Shown here in pieces: positions 1 to 7,928 of a DNA stretch of 40,922 nt. How positions within the stretch are numbered: position 1 is the first letter of the stretch; each line of letters opens with the position of its first letter. Both the position numbers and the translations under genes were made by a program. The DNA comes from Syntrophobacteraceae bacterium. GTDB taxonomy: Bacteria > Desulfobacterota > Syntrophobacteria > Syntrophobacterales > Syntrophobacteraceae. The notes beneath the pieces were generated by a model that did not search any database, was not told the origin of the DNA, and was given only the letters and a program-made list of their open reading frames with translations. The DNA is taken from positions 1 to 40,922 of the forward strand of contig JABUEY010000020.1 of the NCBI GenBank assembly GCA_013314815.1. The letters run 5' to 3'.

Positions 1-364
1 AGATCGCGAAAACCAGGAGCGGACTGGCCATCATGCCCGTGATGTAGATGGCAATGAAAACGGCGACCAGGTCGCATGTGATCTGGATGTGCGCAAACAC
101 TGAAAAGGGTCGAATATCGGGTTTTTCCGAATGTTCGAGCCACCTCGCCACAAATACAAAGACCACATTGTAGAGCAGGGCCGAGCTGCAAAGCATGGCG
201 AGAGGTCGAGCCGGAATATCGAAGCCCATCAGTTCGGCGGTCATGGAACCCGTCAGTGCGAGTCCGGCGAATATCCACCTGATTTTGATTACCCAAAGAA
301 CTCGTTCTTTCAGTTCCTTGCGGAAAAAGATCTGTTCCTTGATGAGTTCGTGTCCCGGCCGCAT
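1..364 (-). CDS. Membrane sensor histidine kinase, N-terminal part (cut by window edge)
   Basis: The reading frame opens at an ATG at 364 (minus), preceded by a weak purine-rich site (CAGGGA), and runs off position 1 without a stop. The visible ~121 residues begin with a charged cytoplasmic stretch (KEQIFFRKELKERV). At least three hydrophobic segments follow, at roughly residues 23-45, 55-75 and 95-118. One includes the run ITCDLVAVFIAIYITG followed by MMASPLL. This layout (short charged N-terminus, IRW motif, several membrane spans, a D before the last span) is typical of multi-span sensor kinases of deltaproteobacteria. No kinase domain is visible, so the assignment is inferred. The stand-alone receiver gene immediately upstream on the same strand fits a two-component pair. 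Another multi-span membrane protein cannot be excluded. Confidence 0.55.
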   Translation of the reverse strand, partial: MRPGHELIKEQIFFRKELKERVLWVIKIRWIFAGLALTGSMTAELMGFDIPARPLAMLCSSALLYNVVFVFVARWLEHSEKPDIRPFSVFAHIQITCDLVAVFIAIYITGMMASPLLVFAI

Positions 365-394
365 ATGGTCCCTGTATCGAGTGGGGATAAAAAG

Positions 395-424
395 GAAACA
401 GGATTCGGCGGGGAGCCGAATCCT
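395..424 (-). terminator. Intrinsic terminator after the receiver gene
   Basis: A perfect 9-bp stem (GGATTCGGC at 401-409 with GCCGAATCC at 415-423, loop of 5) lies between the receiver gene and the kinase gene. Read on the minus strand it is followed by a T-rich stretch (TGTTTCCTTTTT). On the plus strand the following sequence is only mildly T-rich. It probably ends or attenuates receiver-gene transcripts before the kinase gene, making the two at most partly co-transcribed. Confidence 0.6.
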
Positions 425-511
425 TTCTGTCCTTGACTGGATGTTGTGAAGGGTTCATGCCGGATTCCGGAGAAATCCCGACACGTACTCATGGAGATAC
501 CTCTTGTGCCG

Positions 512-925
512 CTAGCCTTTTCCCACTTCTTTCAGAACCTCTCCCACGGCAACCGCAAGCTTCTCGATGTCCATGGGTTTTTCAAAAAACCTGGCTGCAG
601 GCCAGTCATCCCCCAGGATATTCTGGAATTTCTCCGGCCCCATTTCGGCCATCTGCTGAGGGAAACCGGTCACCATGATGATGGGGATGTCCTTGTATTC
701 CGGATTGTCTTTCAGGTAATGAGCCATGTCGAAGCCTTCGGTGGGCGTGGTCATCATGACGTCCAGGATCAGGACGTCCGGTTTCTCATCCTTCAGTGCC
801 TGAATGCCTTCCTTGCCGTTGTTGGCTGTTCTTACCTTGAATTTCTTGCTTTCGAGGACTACCCTTGTAGCGTTTGCCAAATCCTTGTCATCTTCCACGA
901 TCAACACACTGTATCCGCTGCTCAT
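512..925 (-). CDS. Stand-alone response regulator (receiver domain only)
   Basis: The product is a 137-residue CheY-like receiver with no output domain. The acidic pair is E11-D12-D13, the phospho-acceptor is D55 in VLILDVMM, a signalling Thr sits in IIMVTGFP, and the conserved Lys is in FFEKPMD near the C-terminus. The ATG at 925 is chosen because GGGAGGGATTC lies directly upstream and the receiver fold starts at once (MSSGYSVLIVEDD); an in-frame start 54 bases further upstream has no such site. A loop after D55 (TTPTEGFD) and one before the Lys (LGDDWPAARF) are slightly longer than in CheY. The gene lies upstream of a probable sensor kinase, with a terminator-like hairpin between them, so the kinase is the obvious candidate partner. 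The output target is unknown. Confidence 0.9.
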   Translation of the reverse strand: MSSGYSVLIVEDDKDLANATRVVLESKKFKVRTANNGKEGIQALKDEKPDVLILDVMMTTPTEGFDMAHYLKDNPEYKDIPIIMVTGFPQQMAEMGPEKFQNILGDDWPAARFFEKPMDIEKLAVAVGEVLKEVGKG

Positions 926-1660
926 GAATCCCTCCCTCATCTCTCGAATGGTCGAAAAAGATATGTGCCGTTGCAACATAGAATCGGGTTCAACAAAGCG
1001 TTGTCCACACTTACAGCAAGCACTCCTGTTATCCCTCCTCTCTTTGAAAAGAACATGACCCGGACCGGGTTTCAGTCGATTTCAGAAAAGCACAAACCGT
1101 CATGCCCGGAGCAATACCACTTCACATTCCGCAGGCGCCCGGGATCCGCCCGTCCGAAAACCACAGCGCACGCCGACCGGCCGATCCTCCTGTTCCAGGC
1201 CTGCCGACGGTGTCCTCCGCGGTGAATGCTCTTCCCCCTCTGAACGGCACCCCGGCGAGAACCGGTCCGCCTTCACGGCATGCAAGATCGACATTTCGCA
1301 CATAGACTGGAAATCCGATTTCTTCTCCTGTATCATGCCAAACGGCAAAATCCAGCCTCTTCATCTGCTTAAGCCTTCGAAAGGCTAGCACAAAGAGGAT
1401 GATTTGCCAATTATTTTATGGACATTTTGTTGTGGACGTTCCAGGATGAAGCCCTGGGGGTTGCATACCCGGGGTCTATCCTGCATTCTCGTCAACCATC
1501 TTCTCATCCATGAACGCTTCGAGTGGCTGCGCGCTGGAGGATGCAACGGCTCACCTGCCGCGGCTGCCCCCCCCATGCTTTTCGCCTGCAGGACGATGTC
1601 CCGAAGCTGTTGCTACGGTTTTGTGATGCCGGCGGCGTCTCGGGATTTCCCAGCTGCTTT
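926..1660. other. Long intergenic region without a convincing gene
   Basis: This 735-base stretch lies upstream of the minus-strand receiver gene and beyond the end of the minus-strand Rossmann protein. It holds several short open frames on both strands, none with family resemblance. The least implausible is a minus-strand frame from an ATG at 1364 (AAGG nine bases upstream), starting MKRLDFAVWHDTGEE and ending near 1122. I cannot support it as a gene. Positions 1385-1440 are AT-richer than the surroundings and could hold promoter elements. No tRNA, repeat array or clear structured RNA was seen. Confidence 0.5.
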
Positions 1661-2359
1661 TCAGCCCTGTTCCTCCTTCCAGTCCAGTGCGTTGATCACT
1701 CCGTGGCAGCGGCAGCTGGTGCAGATGAGGTATTTCCCCCTTTTCGCGCGAATCTGTGAGATCGCCCTCCTGAGATCCGCGCCCGTGTAACCTCCGACAC
1801 CCGGAGCCAGCTGCAGGCTGCGGACCACGACCACGTCAAACCCCTGTACCCGGATCTCGCCGAACCGCTCGAAAAGAATGCCTGGCCGGGGCAGGCCGGT
1901 ATGGGTACAGACTTCATCGGGCTCGTTGCAGGCATCCGGGCAGATGAACGTCGCAAAACTCGCGTATAGGGTTCCTTCCGAAACCCTTAGAGGATTGGGA
2001 ACCTGGTGGTCGACATCTTCGGGAACGGGAAGCGCGTCTGCCTTTCCGCTTCTGCTCAGCATGTCGAGGAGGTAAAGATAGGCCACATGGACGGGGACGG
2101 CGGGGACGATCCACTGGGTATCAGCGGCGGATTCCTTTACCAGAAATCCGACAGCGCTTTCAGTGCGTACGGGGAGATGCAGCTCATCACGGATCTTGGA
2201 CGTCCTATCACTTCGATGATCGATGACAAGCAGAGCCGCTTCCGGGTAGCGGCGGCTCAACCTCCTGGCGGCAAGCGTTCCGAAGTGACCCGCACCCAGA
2301 ATCCAGATACTGCGCGGAGGAAAAGGATCAAAAAGGGGGGGAGTTCCGGTTTCGGCCAT
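1661..2359 (-). CDS. Uncharacterised Rossmann-fold protein with C-terminal cysteine clusters
   Basis: The 232-residue product has a dinucleotide-binding signature near the N-terminus (ILGAGHFG, residues 20-27), with an acidic residue ending the second strand (VIDHRSDR), as in TrkA-N/NAD-binding domains. The C-terminal part carries six cysteines in two groups: C140, C144 and C151 (ICPDACNEPDEVC), then C213, C216 and C218 (ICTSCRCHG). The spacing suggests a metal or Fe-S site, but it is not a canonical ferredoxin or CxxCH haem motif. The start at 2359 follows AAAGGAG closely. No membrane segment or signal peptide is apparent, so it is probably cytoplasmic. It is transcribed divergently from the DUF1992 gene. 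The function is unknown; a redox or ligand-sensing role is only a guess from the NAD-type fold plus cysteines. Confidence 0.7.
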   Translation of the reverse strand: MAETGTPPLFDPFPPRSIWILGAGHFGTLAARRLSRRYPEAALLVIDHRSDRTSKIRDELHLPVRTESAVGFLVKESAADTQWIVPAVPVHVAYLYLLDMLSRSGKADALPVPEDVDHQVPNPLRVSEGTLYASFATFICPDACNEPDEVCTHTGLPRPGILFERFGEIRVQGFDVVVVRSLQLAPGVGGYTGADLRRAISQIRAKRGKYLICTSCRCHGVINALDWKEEQG

Positions 2360-2387
2360 ATTCTCCTTTCATTTGATGAATCTCGAC

Positions 2388-2396
2388 TGGTATAAT
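2388..2396 (+). promoter_or_regulatory. Extended -10 promoter for the DUF1992 gene
   Basis: TGGTATAAT is a perfect TATAAT at 2391-2396 with the TGn extension, about 45 bases before the ATG at 2442. No good -35 is seen at 17 bases, which fits an extended -10 promoter. It lies in the 82-base gap between two divergent genes. Confidence 0.6.
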
Positions 2397-2441
2397 GTAC
2401 ACGTAAAATAAGACATGCGCCCTTGAGCGAAAAGGATCGCG

Positions 2442-2837
2442 ATGAGCAATATCTTCGCCATTTTCGACAAAATCGCCGACGAACGCATACGAGAAGCCAT
2501 CGACCGCGGGGAATTCGATGATCTTCCAGGCAGGGGAAAGCCTCTTAAACTGGAAGATGACAGGCATCTTCCTCCGGACCTGCGCATCGCCTATAAGATC
2601 CTGAAGAACGCGGATTGCCTTCCGCCGGAGATCGAACTTCGGAAAGAAATACGAAACACCGAGGCTCTGCTGGAAGGGATCCAGGATGCCCAGGAAAAAT
2701 ATCGACAATTAAAGAAGTTGAATTATCTGGTCATGAAGCTCAACATGACTCGCCGGGTTTCTGCCGCGCTGGAAGAGAACCAGTATTATCTTGAAAAGGT
2801 GCTGGACAAGGTGCAAACGAAAAAACCCGTCGAATAG
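2442..2837 (+). CDS. DUF1992 (DnaJ-homologue C28-type) domain protein
   Basis: The 131-residue product matches the DUF1992 family. It has the conserved opening IADERIREAIDRGEFDDL, then PGRGKPLKLEDD and a glycine/proline-poor helical remainder with IAYKILKNADCLPPEIELRKEI. Family members are small cytoplasmic proteins, found alone in bacteria and fused near J-domain proteins in eukaryotes; their biochemical role is not established. The ATG at 2442 has AAAGGA at a good distance. The length is in the usual range for the bacterial form. It appears monocistronic: a promoter lies just upstream and a strong hairpin follows the stop. No membrane segment or signal peptide is present. Confidence 0.85.
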   Translation: MSNIFAIFDKIADERIREAIDRGEFDDLPGRGKPLKLEDDRHLPPDLRIAYKILKNADCLPPEIELRKEIRNTEALLEGIQDAQEKYRQLKKLNYLVMKLNMTRRVSAALEENQYYLEKVLDKVQTKKPVE

Positions 2838-2852
2838 CCGGGTCCCCGCCCT

Positions 2853-2881
2853 ATAAAAAGGGGAGCCGCTTTGGCTCCCCT
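2853..2881 (-). terminator. Intrinsic terminator between convergent genes
   Basis: A 9-bp perfect stem (AGGGGAGCC at 2859-2867 with GGCTCCCCT at 2873-2881, loop GCTTT) is followed on the minus strand by CTTTTTATAG. It therefore suits the minus-strand UPF0182 gene that stops at 3027. It may also serve the convergent plus-strand gene, though no T-run follows on that side. Confidence 0.75.
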
Positions 2882-3026
2882 GTACCTGTCGTATTCCTGT
2901 CATCCTCTGATTTGGCGCTGGTTCGTGAGTGCGGAAGGTGGGATTCATTCCGGATTTCCGGTTTCGACGCTCCCACACCGGCCCTATTCGGTGCGCCCCT
3001 GGGGTACGAACCGCTCACGCGTACCG

Positions 3027-5699
3027 TCAGGGCCGCGGCTGGTGAGCACCCGGCTGACCAGGCGAGGGGACTCCGCTTTCCGATTGAGACGAGCCGGGCA
3101 TAAGCGGGCCAAAGCGCCATTCGATCCTTTCGGCTTCAAACTTGATGCGCTCCTGAAGCTTGGCATAGGCTTCTTCGAGGGAGGATTCCATGACCACGAA
3201 CTGCCCCTGGCTCATGATGAGACGTTTGAGTTCGGGGATCTTCAAACGGGTAGCCGCCTTGAGATATACCGGCTGGATGTAAATGATGACGTTGCTGATG
3301 GGAAGAATGATCATCTTTCCCCTGTCCACCTGGGATCCTATCTGGTCCCAGAGTGTGAACTGCTCCGCGATGGTCGTATCCTGGTTGATGAGAGCGTAGA
3401 TCTGGGACGGGCCGTAGATGAGTTCACCCTTGGGAAAGCTGTAGACGATGATCTTTCCGTAGTGAGGGGGATCCGAGCCCGCAATGGCGAGCGCCCTCAG
3501 GTTGTCTCGACCCTTCGGGCTCATGGGCAGAAGCAGGAGGAAATCGAACCTCGCCGGGTCGATGAGATCCAGGGTCAGGTAGTAAGGCGTAATGGTCGCA
3601 GGGGTCTTGCCGTGGAAGGTCTTGGCGAACTCCCAGATGTCCTCCTGCTGATAGAAAACATCGGGGTCCCGCTGCTGATACCTCGTGTAGATGCTCATCT
3701 GGATTTCAAAGATGTCCTGCGGATACCTCACCTGCGTAGCCAGTTCGGGCGGCAGTTGAGCGCTGCTTTTGAAGACGCCCGGGTAGATCCTGGAATAGGC
3801 TCGCACGATGGGGTCCTTCGGGTCGAAGATATAATAATCGACGTTACCGTCAAAGGCGTCCACCACGATCTTCACCGAGTTCCTGATGTAATTCAGGTCT
3901 CCCGATTCAGAGGAATACGGCATGGCATTGGGATAATGGCTGGATGTGGTGTAGGCGTCCTGGATCCAGTAGAGCTTCTTGGGGGTCACCACCAGGTAGG
4001 GGTCCTTGTCCAGCATGAGGTAAGGAGTGAGGGTGGTGATGCGTTCCACGATGTTGCGCCTGAAAAGAATCTTGCTTTCCCTGTTCGTCTTGGTGGTGAA
4101 GAACACGTTCCGATCGCCGAAATAATAGGCAAAGAGAAGTTTCCTGAAGAGCGAGGACATGGGGACTCCATCGTTGCCGGAGTAGTTCACCATGACGTTG
4201 GTATCCCCTTTGGGGTAATCGATCTGACCCGCGTCGTTGGGGGCTATGATGTACGTGTAGGACCCCAGTCCGAGATAGATGCCCGGCTGTTCGATGCTGA
4301 AACCATATTCGGATTCGGGAGGAATCCCGCGAAGAAACCAGGTCATCGGTTCGTCCCCTCCCTGTCCGGCCGGTGTCATTACCGCGCCGTAGCCGTGAGT
4401 ATAGGACAGGTGCTGGTTTACCCAGTTCTGGGCGGCTTCGGGGATGAGGGTATAATCCAGTTCACGGGCGCTGAGGAAAACCTGCTGGTAGACGTTGTTG
4501 ACGGTGTACCTCCCTACGTCCACCGTGGGAAATGAATAATAGGTGCGGAGTTGCTGGAGTTGCTTGTAGACGTCCTCGAGCAATTCCCCGTCCCAGACGG
4601 GAATGTTTCTCAGTTCGGCCCTGATCTTCGGAGTGGCGATGTCGCCGGGGATGCGGGCCGGAGTGAACTGCCTGGTTTCGACGTCCGTAAGGTTGTACGC
4701 GGCGAGGGTCGCCCTGATGTTGTTGTCGATGAAGGGCCTTTCCCTCGAAATCTCGTTGGGCATGACGATATACTTCTGAACAAGGTTCGGCAGAAGCGCG
4801 GAGTGGCGGATTCCCATCGCCAATGCAAAGCAGACGGCGAATCCGACGAAGATCTTGAGCCCCTTGCGCCGCTGAATGTAATAGACGCAGGAGAGAGCCG
4901 TTCCCATGAGAAGCAGCAGGGTCATCCAGATCAGGGGCAGGATGATGCGTATCTCGGTGAATCCCGGTCCATAGAACAGCGGCAGGTGGCTGGAGCTGTA
5001 AACCAGCCCATGGCGCTGCAGAATGTAGTCCCAGATCTCGATGAGAAAGATCAGAAGGACCAGGTTGCTGAGATGCCATTTGGCGCCGACGGGCAGCTTC
5101 TGGTCCTGCTGGGACAGCAGGCGCCGCTCCATCCAGTACAGAAAGACCAGGCCGAGCAGAAGGAGGAGGAAGGCGAAAAGCAGACGTCGCTGCAGCAGCG
5201 TGTAGATGGGATAAGAGAAGAGGTAATAGCTGATGTCCTTCCCGTACACAGGATCCTGGGCACCGATGGGGGGAGCCGTGATATAGAGCAGAAAGGCTTC
5301 CCACTGTTCGAAAAGGGGCAGGGCGATAACGATGGAGAGAATGAGGGACAGGGGGGTATAAACCCAGAGGGACCCGGTTCTGAACATCTTGAAGAGGTCT
5401 TTATACGCCTTGATGGCAGAACTCCTGGATGTCGAAGGCTTGGGCTCCGTCGTGCCGAGGTACCTGGACGCCACCCAGAAGTTCAGGAAGAAAATCAGGA
5501 AGAACACCACGGTGACTGCGACGAAAACGAAGTAGCGGTAGAGCAGTCTCTGCCAGTAATAGAGGCCGTAACCCAGGGAATCGAACCAGAAAATGTCGAC
5601 CAGGTAATTGACTGCGGCGAGGCTGCTCACGAGAAGGATTATCCCGAGACCAAGAATGCCAGCTCCCGACAAGAACAACCAGCGCTTCAAACGGCTCAT
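3027..5699 (-). CDS. UPF0182 family membrane protein
   Basis: This is the largest gene here (890 residues), a member of the UPF0182/COG1615 family. The N-terminal third has about seven hydrophobic segments, the first at residues 7-32. The family's motifs VDIFWFDSLGY and YWQRLLYRYFVF follow at about residues 34-60. The remaining ~570 residues are a large soluble region containing family-typical stretches such as WFLRGIPPES, YFGDRNVFF, LDKDPYLVV and MPLSPKGR-like MSPKGRDN. The C-terminal ~25 residues are proline- and serine-rich. The soluble part is probably outside the membrane by family topology predictions; no function is established. The ATG at 5699 follows a GGAGAGGAAA site. The gene stands alone, ending in a strong terminator and facing away from the cobalamin operon. 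Confidence 0.9.
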   Translation of the reverse strand: MSRLKRWLFLSGAGILGLGIILLVSSLAAVNYLVDIFWFDSLGYGLYYWQRLLYRYFVFVAVTVVFFLIFFLNFWVASRYLGTTEPKPSTSRSSAIKAYKDLFKMFRTGSLWVYTPLSLILSIVIALPLFEQWEAFLLYITAPPIGAQDPVYGKDISYYLFSYPIYTLLQRRLLFAFLLLLLGLVFLYWMERRLLSQQDQKLPVGAKWHLSNLVLLIFLIEIWDYILQRHGLVYSSSHLPLFYGPGFTEIRIILPLIWMTLLLLMGTALSCVYYIQRRKGLKIFVGFAVCFALAMGIRHSALLPNLVQKYIVMPNEISRERPFIDNNIRATLAAYNLTDVETRQFTPARIPGDIATPKIRAELRNIPVWDGELLEDVYKQLQQLRTYYSFPTVDVGRYTVNNVYQQVFLSARELDYTLIPEAAQNWVNQHLSYTHGYGAVMTPAGQGGDEPMTWFLRGIPPESEYGFSIEQPGIYLGLGSYTYIIAPNDAGQIDYPKGDTNVMVNYSGNDGVPMSSLFRKLLFAYYFGDRNVFFTTKTNRESKILFRRNIVERITTLTPYLMLDKDPYLVVTPKKLYWIQDAYTTSSHYPNAMPYSSESGDLNYIRNSVKIVVDAFDGNVDYYIFDPKDPIVRAYSRIYPGVFKSSAQLPPELATQVRYPQDIFEIQMSIYTRYQQRDPDVFYQQEDIWEFAKTFHGKTPATITPYYLTLDLIDPARFDFLLLLPMSPKGRDNLRALAIAGSDPPHYGKIIVYSFPKGELIYGPSQIYALINQDTTIAEQFTLWDQIGSQVDRGKMIILPISNVIIYIQPVYLKAATRLKIPELKRLIMSQGQFVVMESSLEEAYAKLQERIKFEAERIEWRFGPLMPGSSQSESGVPSPGQPGAHQPRP

Positions 5700-6130
5700 T
5701 TTCCTCTCCTCTTCCTTTCACGACTTCCTGCAATTCGTAGGATAGTGTTTCGCGCGGTGAACACCGGAATCTAACCACAACAAGGCAGGAGGGTCAAAGA
5801 GTTTTCAACGGGAATCTGTCCAAAGATTCGGCTCTTCCGGGGAATGAAACCAGGCGGTTGTGAGAAAAACAGGGTCGTCCGGCACCCTCGATCATAGATT
5901 GCCATTCTTTCTTTGAGAGGTACTCGCCACTTGGAGGAGGCAACGAGGTGATTTGCCTTGGCCGTCGATCCAATAAGATTGACGTGGAACTTCAAATACG
6001 ATACAGATAATCCGATTCATCCTGAGAAGCAAGAGGATTGTGTAAACTTTCGGAGTGACAAGAAGCACTTGGAGTTCCCCTCACAGGGTTTCTGCGGCTG
6101 GGAGGGGGGCCGGTTCTTTGATATTCTGCG
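5700..6130. other. Divergent intergenic region before the B12 riboswitch
   Basis: This 431-base gap separates the minus-strand UPF0182 gene from the cobalamin riboswitch. I see no gene in it. It must hold the promoters of both divergent units; the best plus-strand candidate is listed separately. The first ~20 bases contain the ribosome site of the UPF0182 gene. Confidence 0.6.
5979..6007 (+). promoter_or_regulatory. Candidate promoter of the cobalamin operon
   Basis: TTGACG (5979-5984) and TACAGA (6002-6007) are separated by 17 bases, about 125 bases upstream of the riboswitch aptamer. The -35 is close to consensus and the -10 is mediocre. The position fits a leader transcript that carries the aptamer. 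Confidence 0.4.
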
Positions 6131-6301
6131 GGTTCAGGTATCCGGAAAACGGATTTAAGAGGGAAGACGGTGAGATACCGTCGCGGTCCCGCCGCTGTGA
6201 ACGGGAACGAAAGCCATGAGGACCACTGGTCTGATCTGCATGCGGACTGGGAAGGTGTGGCGAGTAGGATGATCCGTGAGTCAGAAAACCTGCCTGAATC
6301 C
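6131..6301 (+). promoter_or_regulatory. Cobalamin (adenosylcobalamin-type) riboswitch aptamer
   Basis: The conserved blocks of a B12 riboswitch appear in the right order: GAGGGAA (6160-6165 region), then GGTGAGATACCGTCGCGGTCC, CCGCCGCTGTGA, GAAAGCCATGAGGACCACTGG, and finally the B12 box AGAAAACCTGCCTGAAT (from about 6283). The outer stem pairs GGTTCAGG (6131-6138) with CCTGAATCC (6293-6301). The aptamer is followed by an intrinsic terminator and then cbiC, the first gene of a corrin-ring operon. That predicts repression of the operon when coenzyme B12 is plentiful. The assignment of the motif class is firm; the ligand specificity is by family. Confidence 0.93.
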
Positions 6302-6392
6302 AACTTCGTTCTCGGGCAGGCTCCGGGAGCGCTTGTTTCGGGGAACGCGGTTTTCCCTGAAGAAACATGAGGATCAAGTTGAGCCGGGTGCA

Positions 6393-6439
6393 GTCCTTGT
6401 GATCCCCGCATTGGGGATTCGAGGACTTTTTTCGTTTTT
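6393..6439 (+). terminator. Riboswitch-controlled intrinsic terminator
   Basis: A two-part hairpin is visible: GTCCT (6393-6397) pairs with AGGAC (6422-6426), and inside it ATCCCC (6402-6407) pairs with GGGGAT (6413-6418) around the loop GCATT. It is followed directly by TTTTTTCGTTTTT (6427-6439). It sits about 90 bases after the aptamer and about 40 bases before the cbiC start. This points to control by premature transcription termination rather than by hiding the ribosome site. Confidence 0.85.
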
Positions 6440-6476
6440 GGGGGCCCGACTTGACGGGCCGGAAGGGATAAAGGGG

Positions 6477-7151
6477 ATGCTTTCACGCAGGGAGCACAAT
6501 CCGGAAATCGATCGGCCGGGTCTCGTCGAGGCAGGAAGGGATATCGAGAAGGAGAGCTTTCGCATCATCGATGAAGAGATGGGGGAGCATTCCTTTCCTC
6601 CCGAGCAGTGGCAGGTGGTTCGACGAGTCATACACACCACGGGGGACTTCGATTATGCCGGCCGGATTCGGTTCCATCCACATGCCGTCTCATCGGGAGC
6701 CGCGGCGCTGCGTTCGGGAGCCCCGATATTCACGGACACTCGCATGATACGGGCCGGCCTTTCCCCATGGCGGCTGAAATGGTTCGGCAATGACGTGGTG
6801 ACTCCGTCGGCCGTGCCTGAAAGTCACCGGTGGGCCGAGGAGGAAGGGGTAACGCGTTCCGTCGCGGCATTCAGGCACTTTGCCGAAAAGTTTCAGGGAA
6901 GCATCGTCGCCATCGGCAATGCCCCCACGGCGCTGCTGGAAATGATCCGCATAGTCGAAGAAGATGGAATCCGGCCTGCATTGATCGTGGGTGTTCCCGT
7001 TGGATTCGTCAAGGCTGCCGAATCCAAGGATGCACTGCTGGAAATCATGGACCAGCCGGCTGTTACGGTACTCGGGCGCAAGGGCGGGAGTTCGGTGGCG
7101 GTGGCCATTTTGCACGCACTGCTCGAATGGGCCAGGACGGAAGACAGATAA
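6477..7151 (+). CDS. cbiC: Cobalt-precorrin-8 methylmutase (precorrin-8X methylmutase)
   Basis: CbiC/CobH moves the C11 methyl group to C12, giving cobyrinate. The 224-residue product contains the catalytic His in VIHTTGDFDY (H53), followed by family motifs GAPIFTDTRM, AIGNAPTALL and GVPVGFVKAAESKD. The length is that expected of the family. Longer upstream frames exist, but the ATG at 6477 is chosen because GGAAGGG lies upstream at 6461-6467, and a farther start would lie inside the riboswitch and terminator. It is the first gene of the operon, 12 bases ahead of cbiL, and is controlled by the B12 riboswitch and terminator just upstream. Leading with a late-pathway enzyme is not unusual in these operons. 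Confidence 0.94.
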   Translation: MLSRREHNPEIDRPGLVEAGRDIEKESFRIIDEEMGEHSFPPEQWQVVRRVIHTTGDFDYAGRIRFHPHAVSSGAAALRSGAPIFTDTRMIRAGLSPWRLKWFGNDVVTPSAVPESHRWAEEEGVTRSVAAFRHFAEKFQGSIVAIGNAPTALLEMIRIVEEDGIRPALIVGVPVGFVKAAESKDALLEIMDQPAVTVLGRKGGSSVAVAILHALLEWARTEDR

Positions 7152-7163
7152 GGATGAGATGAT

Positions 7164-7883
7164 ATGCTCGGCACACTCTACGGCATAGGTGTTGGACCCG
7201 GTGATCCGGAGCTGCTGACGCTCAAGGCGGTCAAGGTACTGAAACAGGTGGCTCACGTATTTGCCGCCTCGTCCAGCAACAACGACTACAGCCTCGCTCA
7301 CCACATCGTTCGGGACCACCTGTCACCGGATACGCCCCTGGACCAGCTTGCCTTTCCCATGACTTTCAATTCCGAAAGACTCGAGGATGCATGGCAGGCC
7401 AACTGCGAAAAGGTGGTGGAGATCCTGCGGCAGGGCAAGAACGTGGCTTTTCTCACGCTGGGAGACCCTCTTACGTTCAGTACTTTCATCTATCTCATGC
7501 GCAAGATCAAAAGCAGGCTGCCGGAAGTTGTCGTTACGGTCATCCCGGGAGTGACTTCCTTCCAGGCTGCGGCAGCCTGTGCCGGATTGCCCCTGGGCGA
7601 AGGGGAGGAAGCCATCACCATCATTTCGGGTGCCAAGGGCGCGGATCGGCTCAAGGAAGTGGTTTCGGTGGCCGACAACGTGGTCCTGATGAAAACCTAC
7701 AAGCAGTTTCCGCAGATTCTCTCGCAGATCAGGGAATCCGGGCTCGAGGACCGCTGCTGTTTTGTGAGCCGCTGCGGGCTGGAAGGGGAAATCGTGGAAC
7801 GCGATTTCGAGAGGCTTTCAGCCATGGGGCAGCCTCATTATCTGTCACTCATGATCATCAAGAAGCGCGGCATCGAGTCTTAG
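7164..7883 (+). CDS. cbiL: Cobalt-precorrin-2 C20-methyltransferase
   Basis: The 239-residue product is a SAM-dependent tetrapyrrole methylase of the CbiL/CobI type. It has the N-terminal GIGVGPGDPELLTLKAV loop, the TLGDPLTFST motif near residue 96, VIPGVTSFQAAAA and the C-terminal LSLMIIKK strand. FNSERLEDAW and NVAFLTLGDP favour C20-methyltransferases over the other corrin methylases. The length matches the family. The ATG at 7164 follows AAGGATGAGATGAT. It lies 12 bases after cbiC and 45 before the importer genes, in one apparent transcript. Confidence 0.92.
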   Translation: MLGTLYGIGVGPGDPELLTLKAVKVLKQVAHVFAASSSNNDYSLAHHIVRDHLSPDTPLDQLAFPMTFNSERLEDAWQANCEKVVEILRQGKNVAFLTLGDPLTFSTFIYLMRKIKSRLPEVVVTVIPGVTSFQAAAACAGLPLGEGEEAITIISGAKGADRLKEVVSVADNVVLMKTYKQFPQILSQIRESGLEDRCCFVSRCGLEGEIVERDFERLSAMGQPHYLSLMIIKKRGIES

Positions 7884-7928
7884 GAACGGCCCGGCCCAGG
7901 CCGGATACCGATTGAAAAGAAGCGGAAT

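Noticed and set aside
2871-4535. Plus-strand open frame of 554 codons opposite UPF0182
   Set aside because: Antisense to a conserved family; composition typical of a shadow frame, no family motif.
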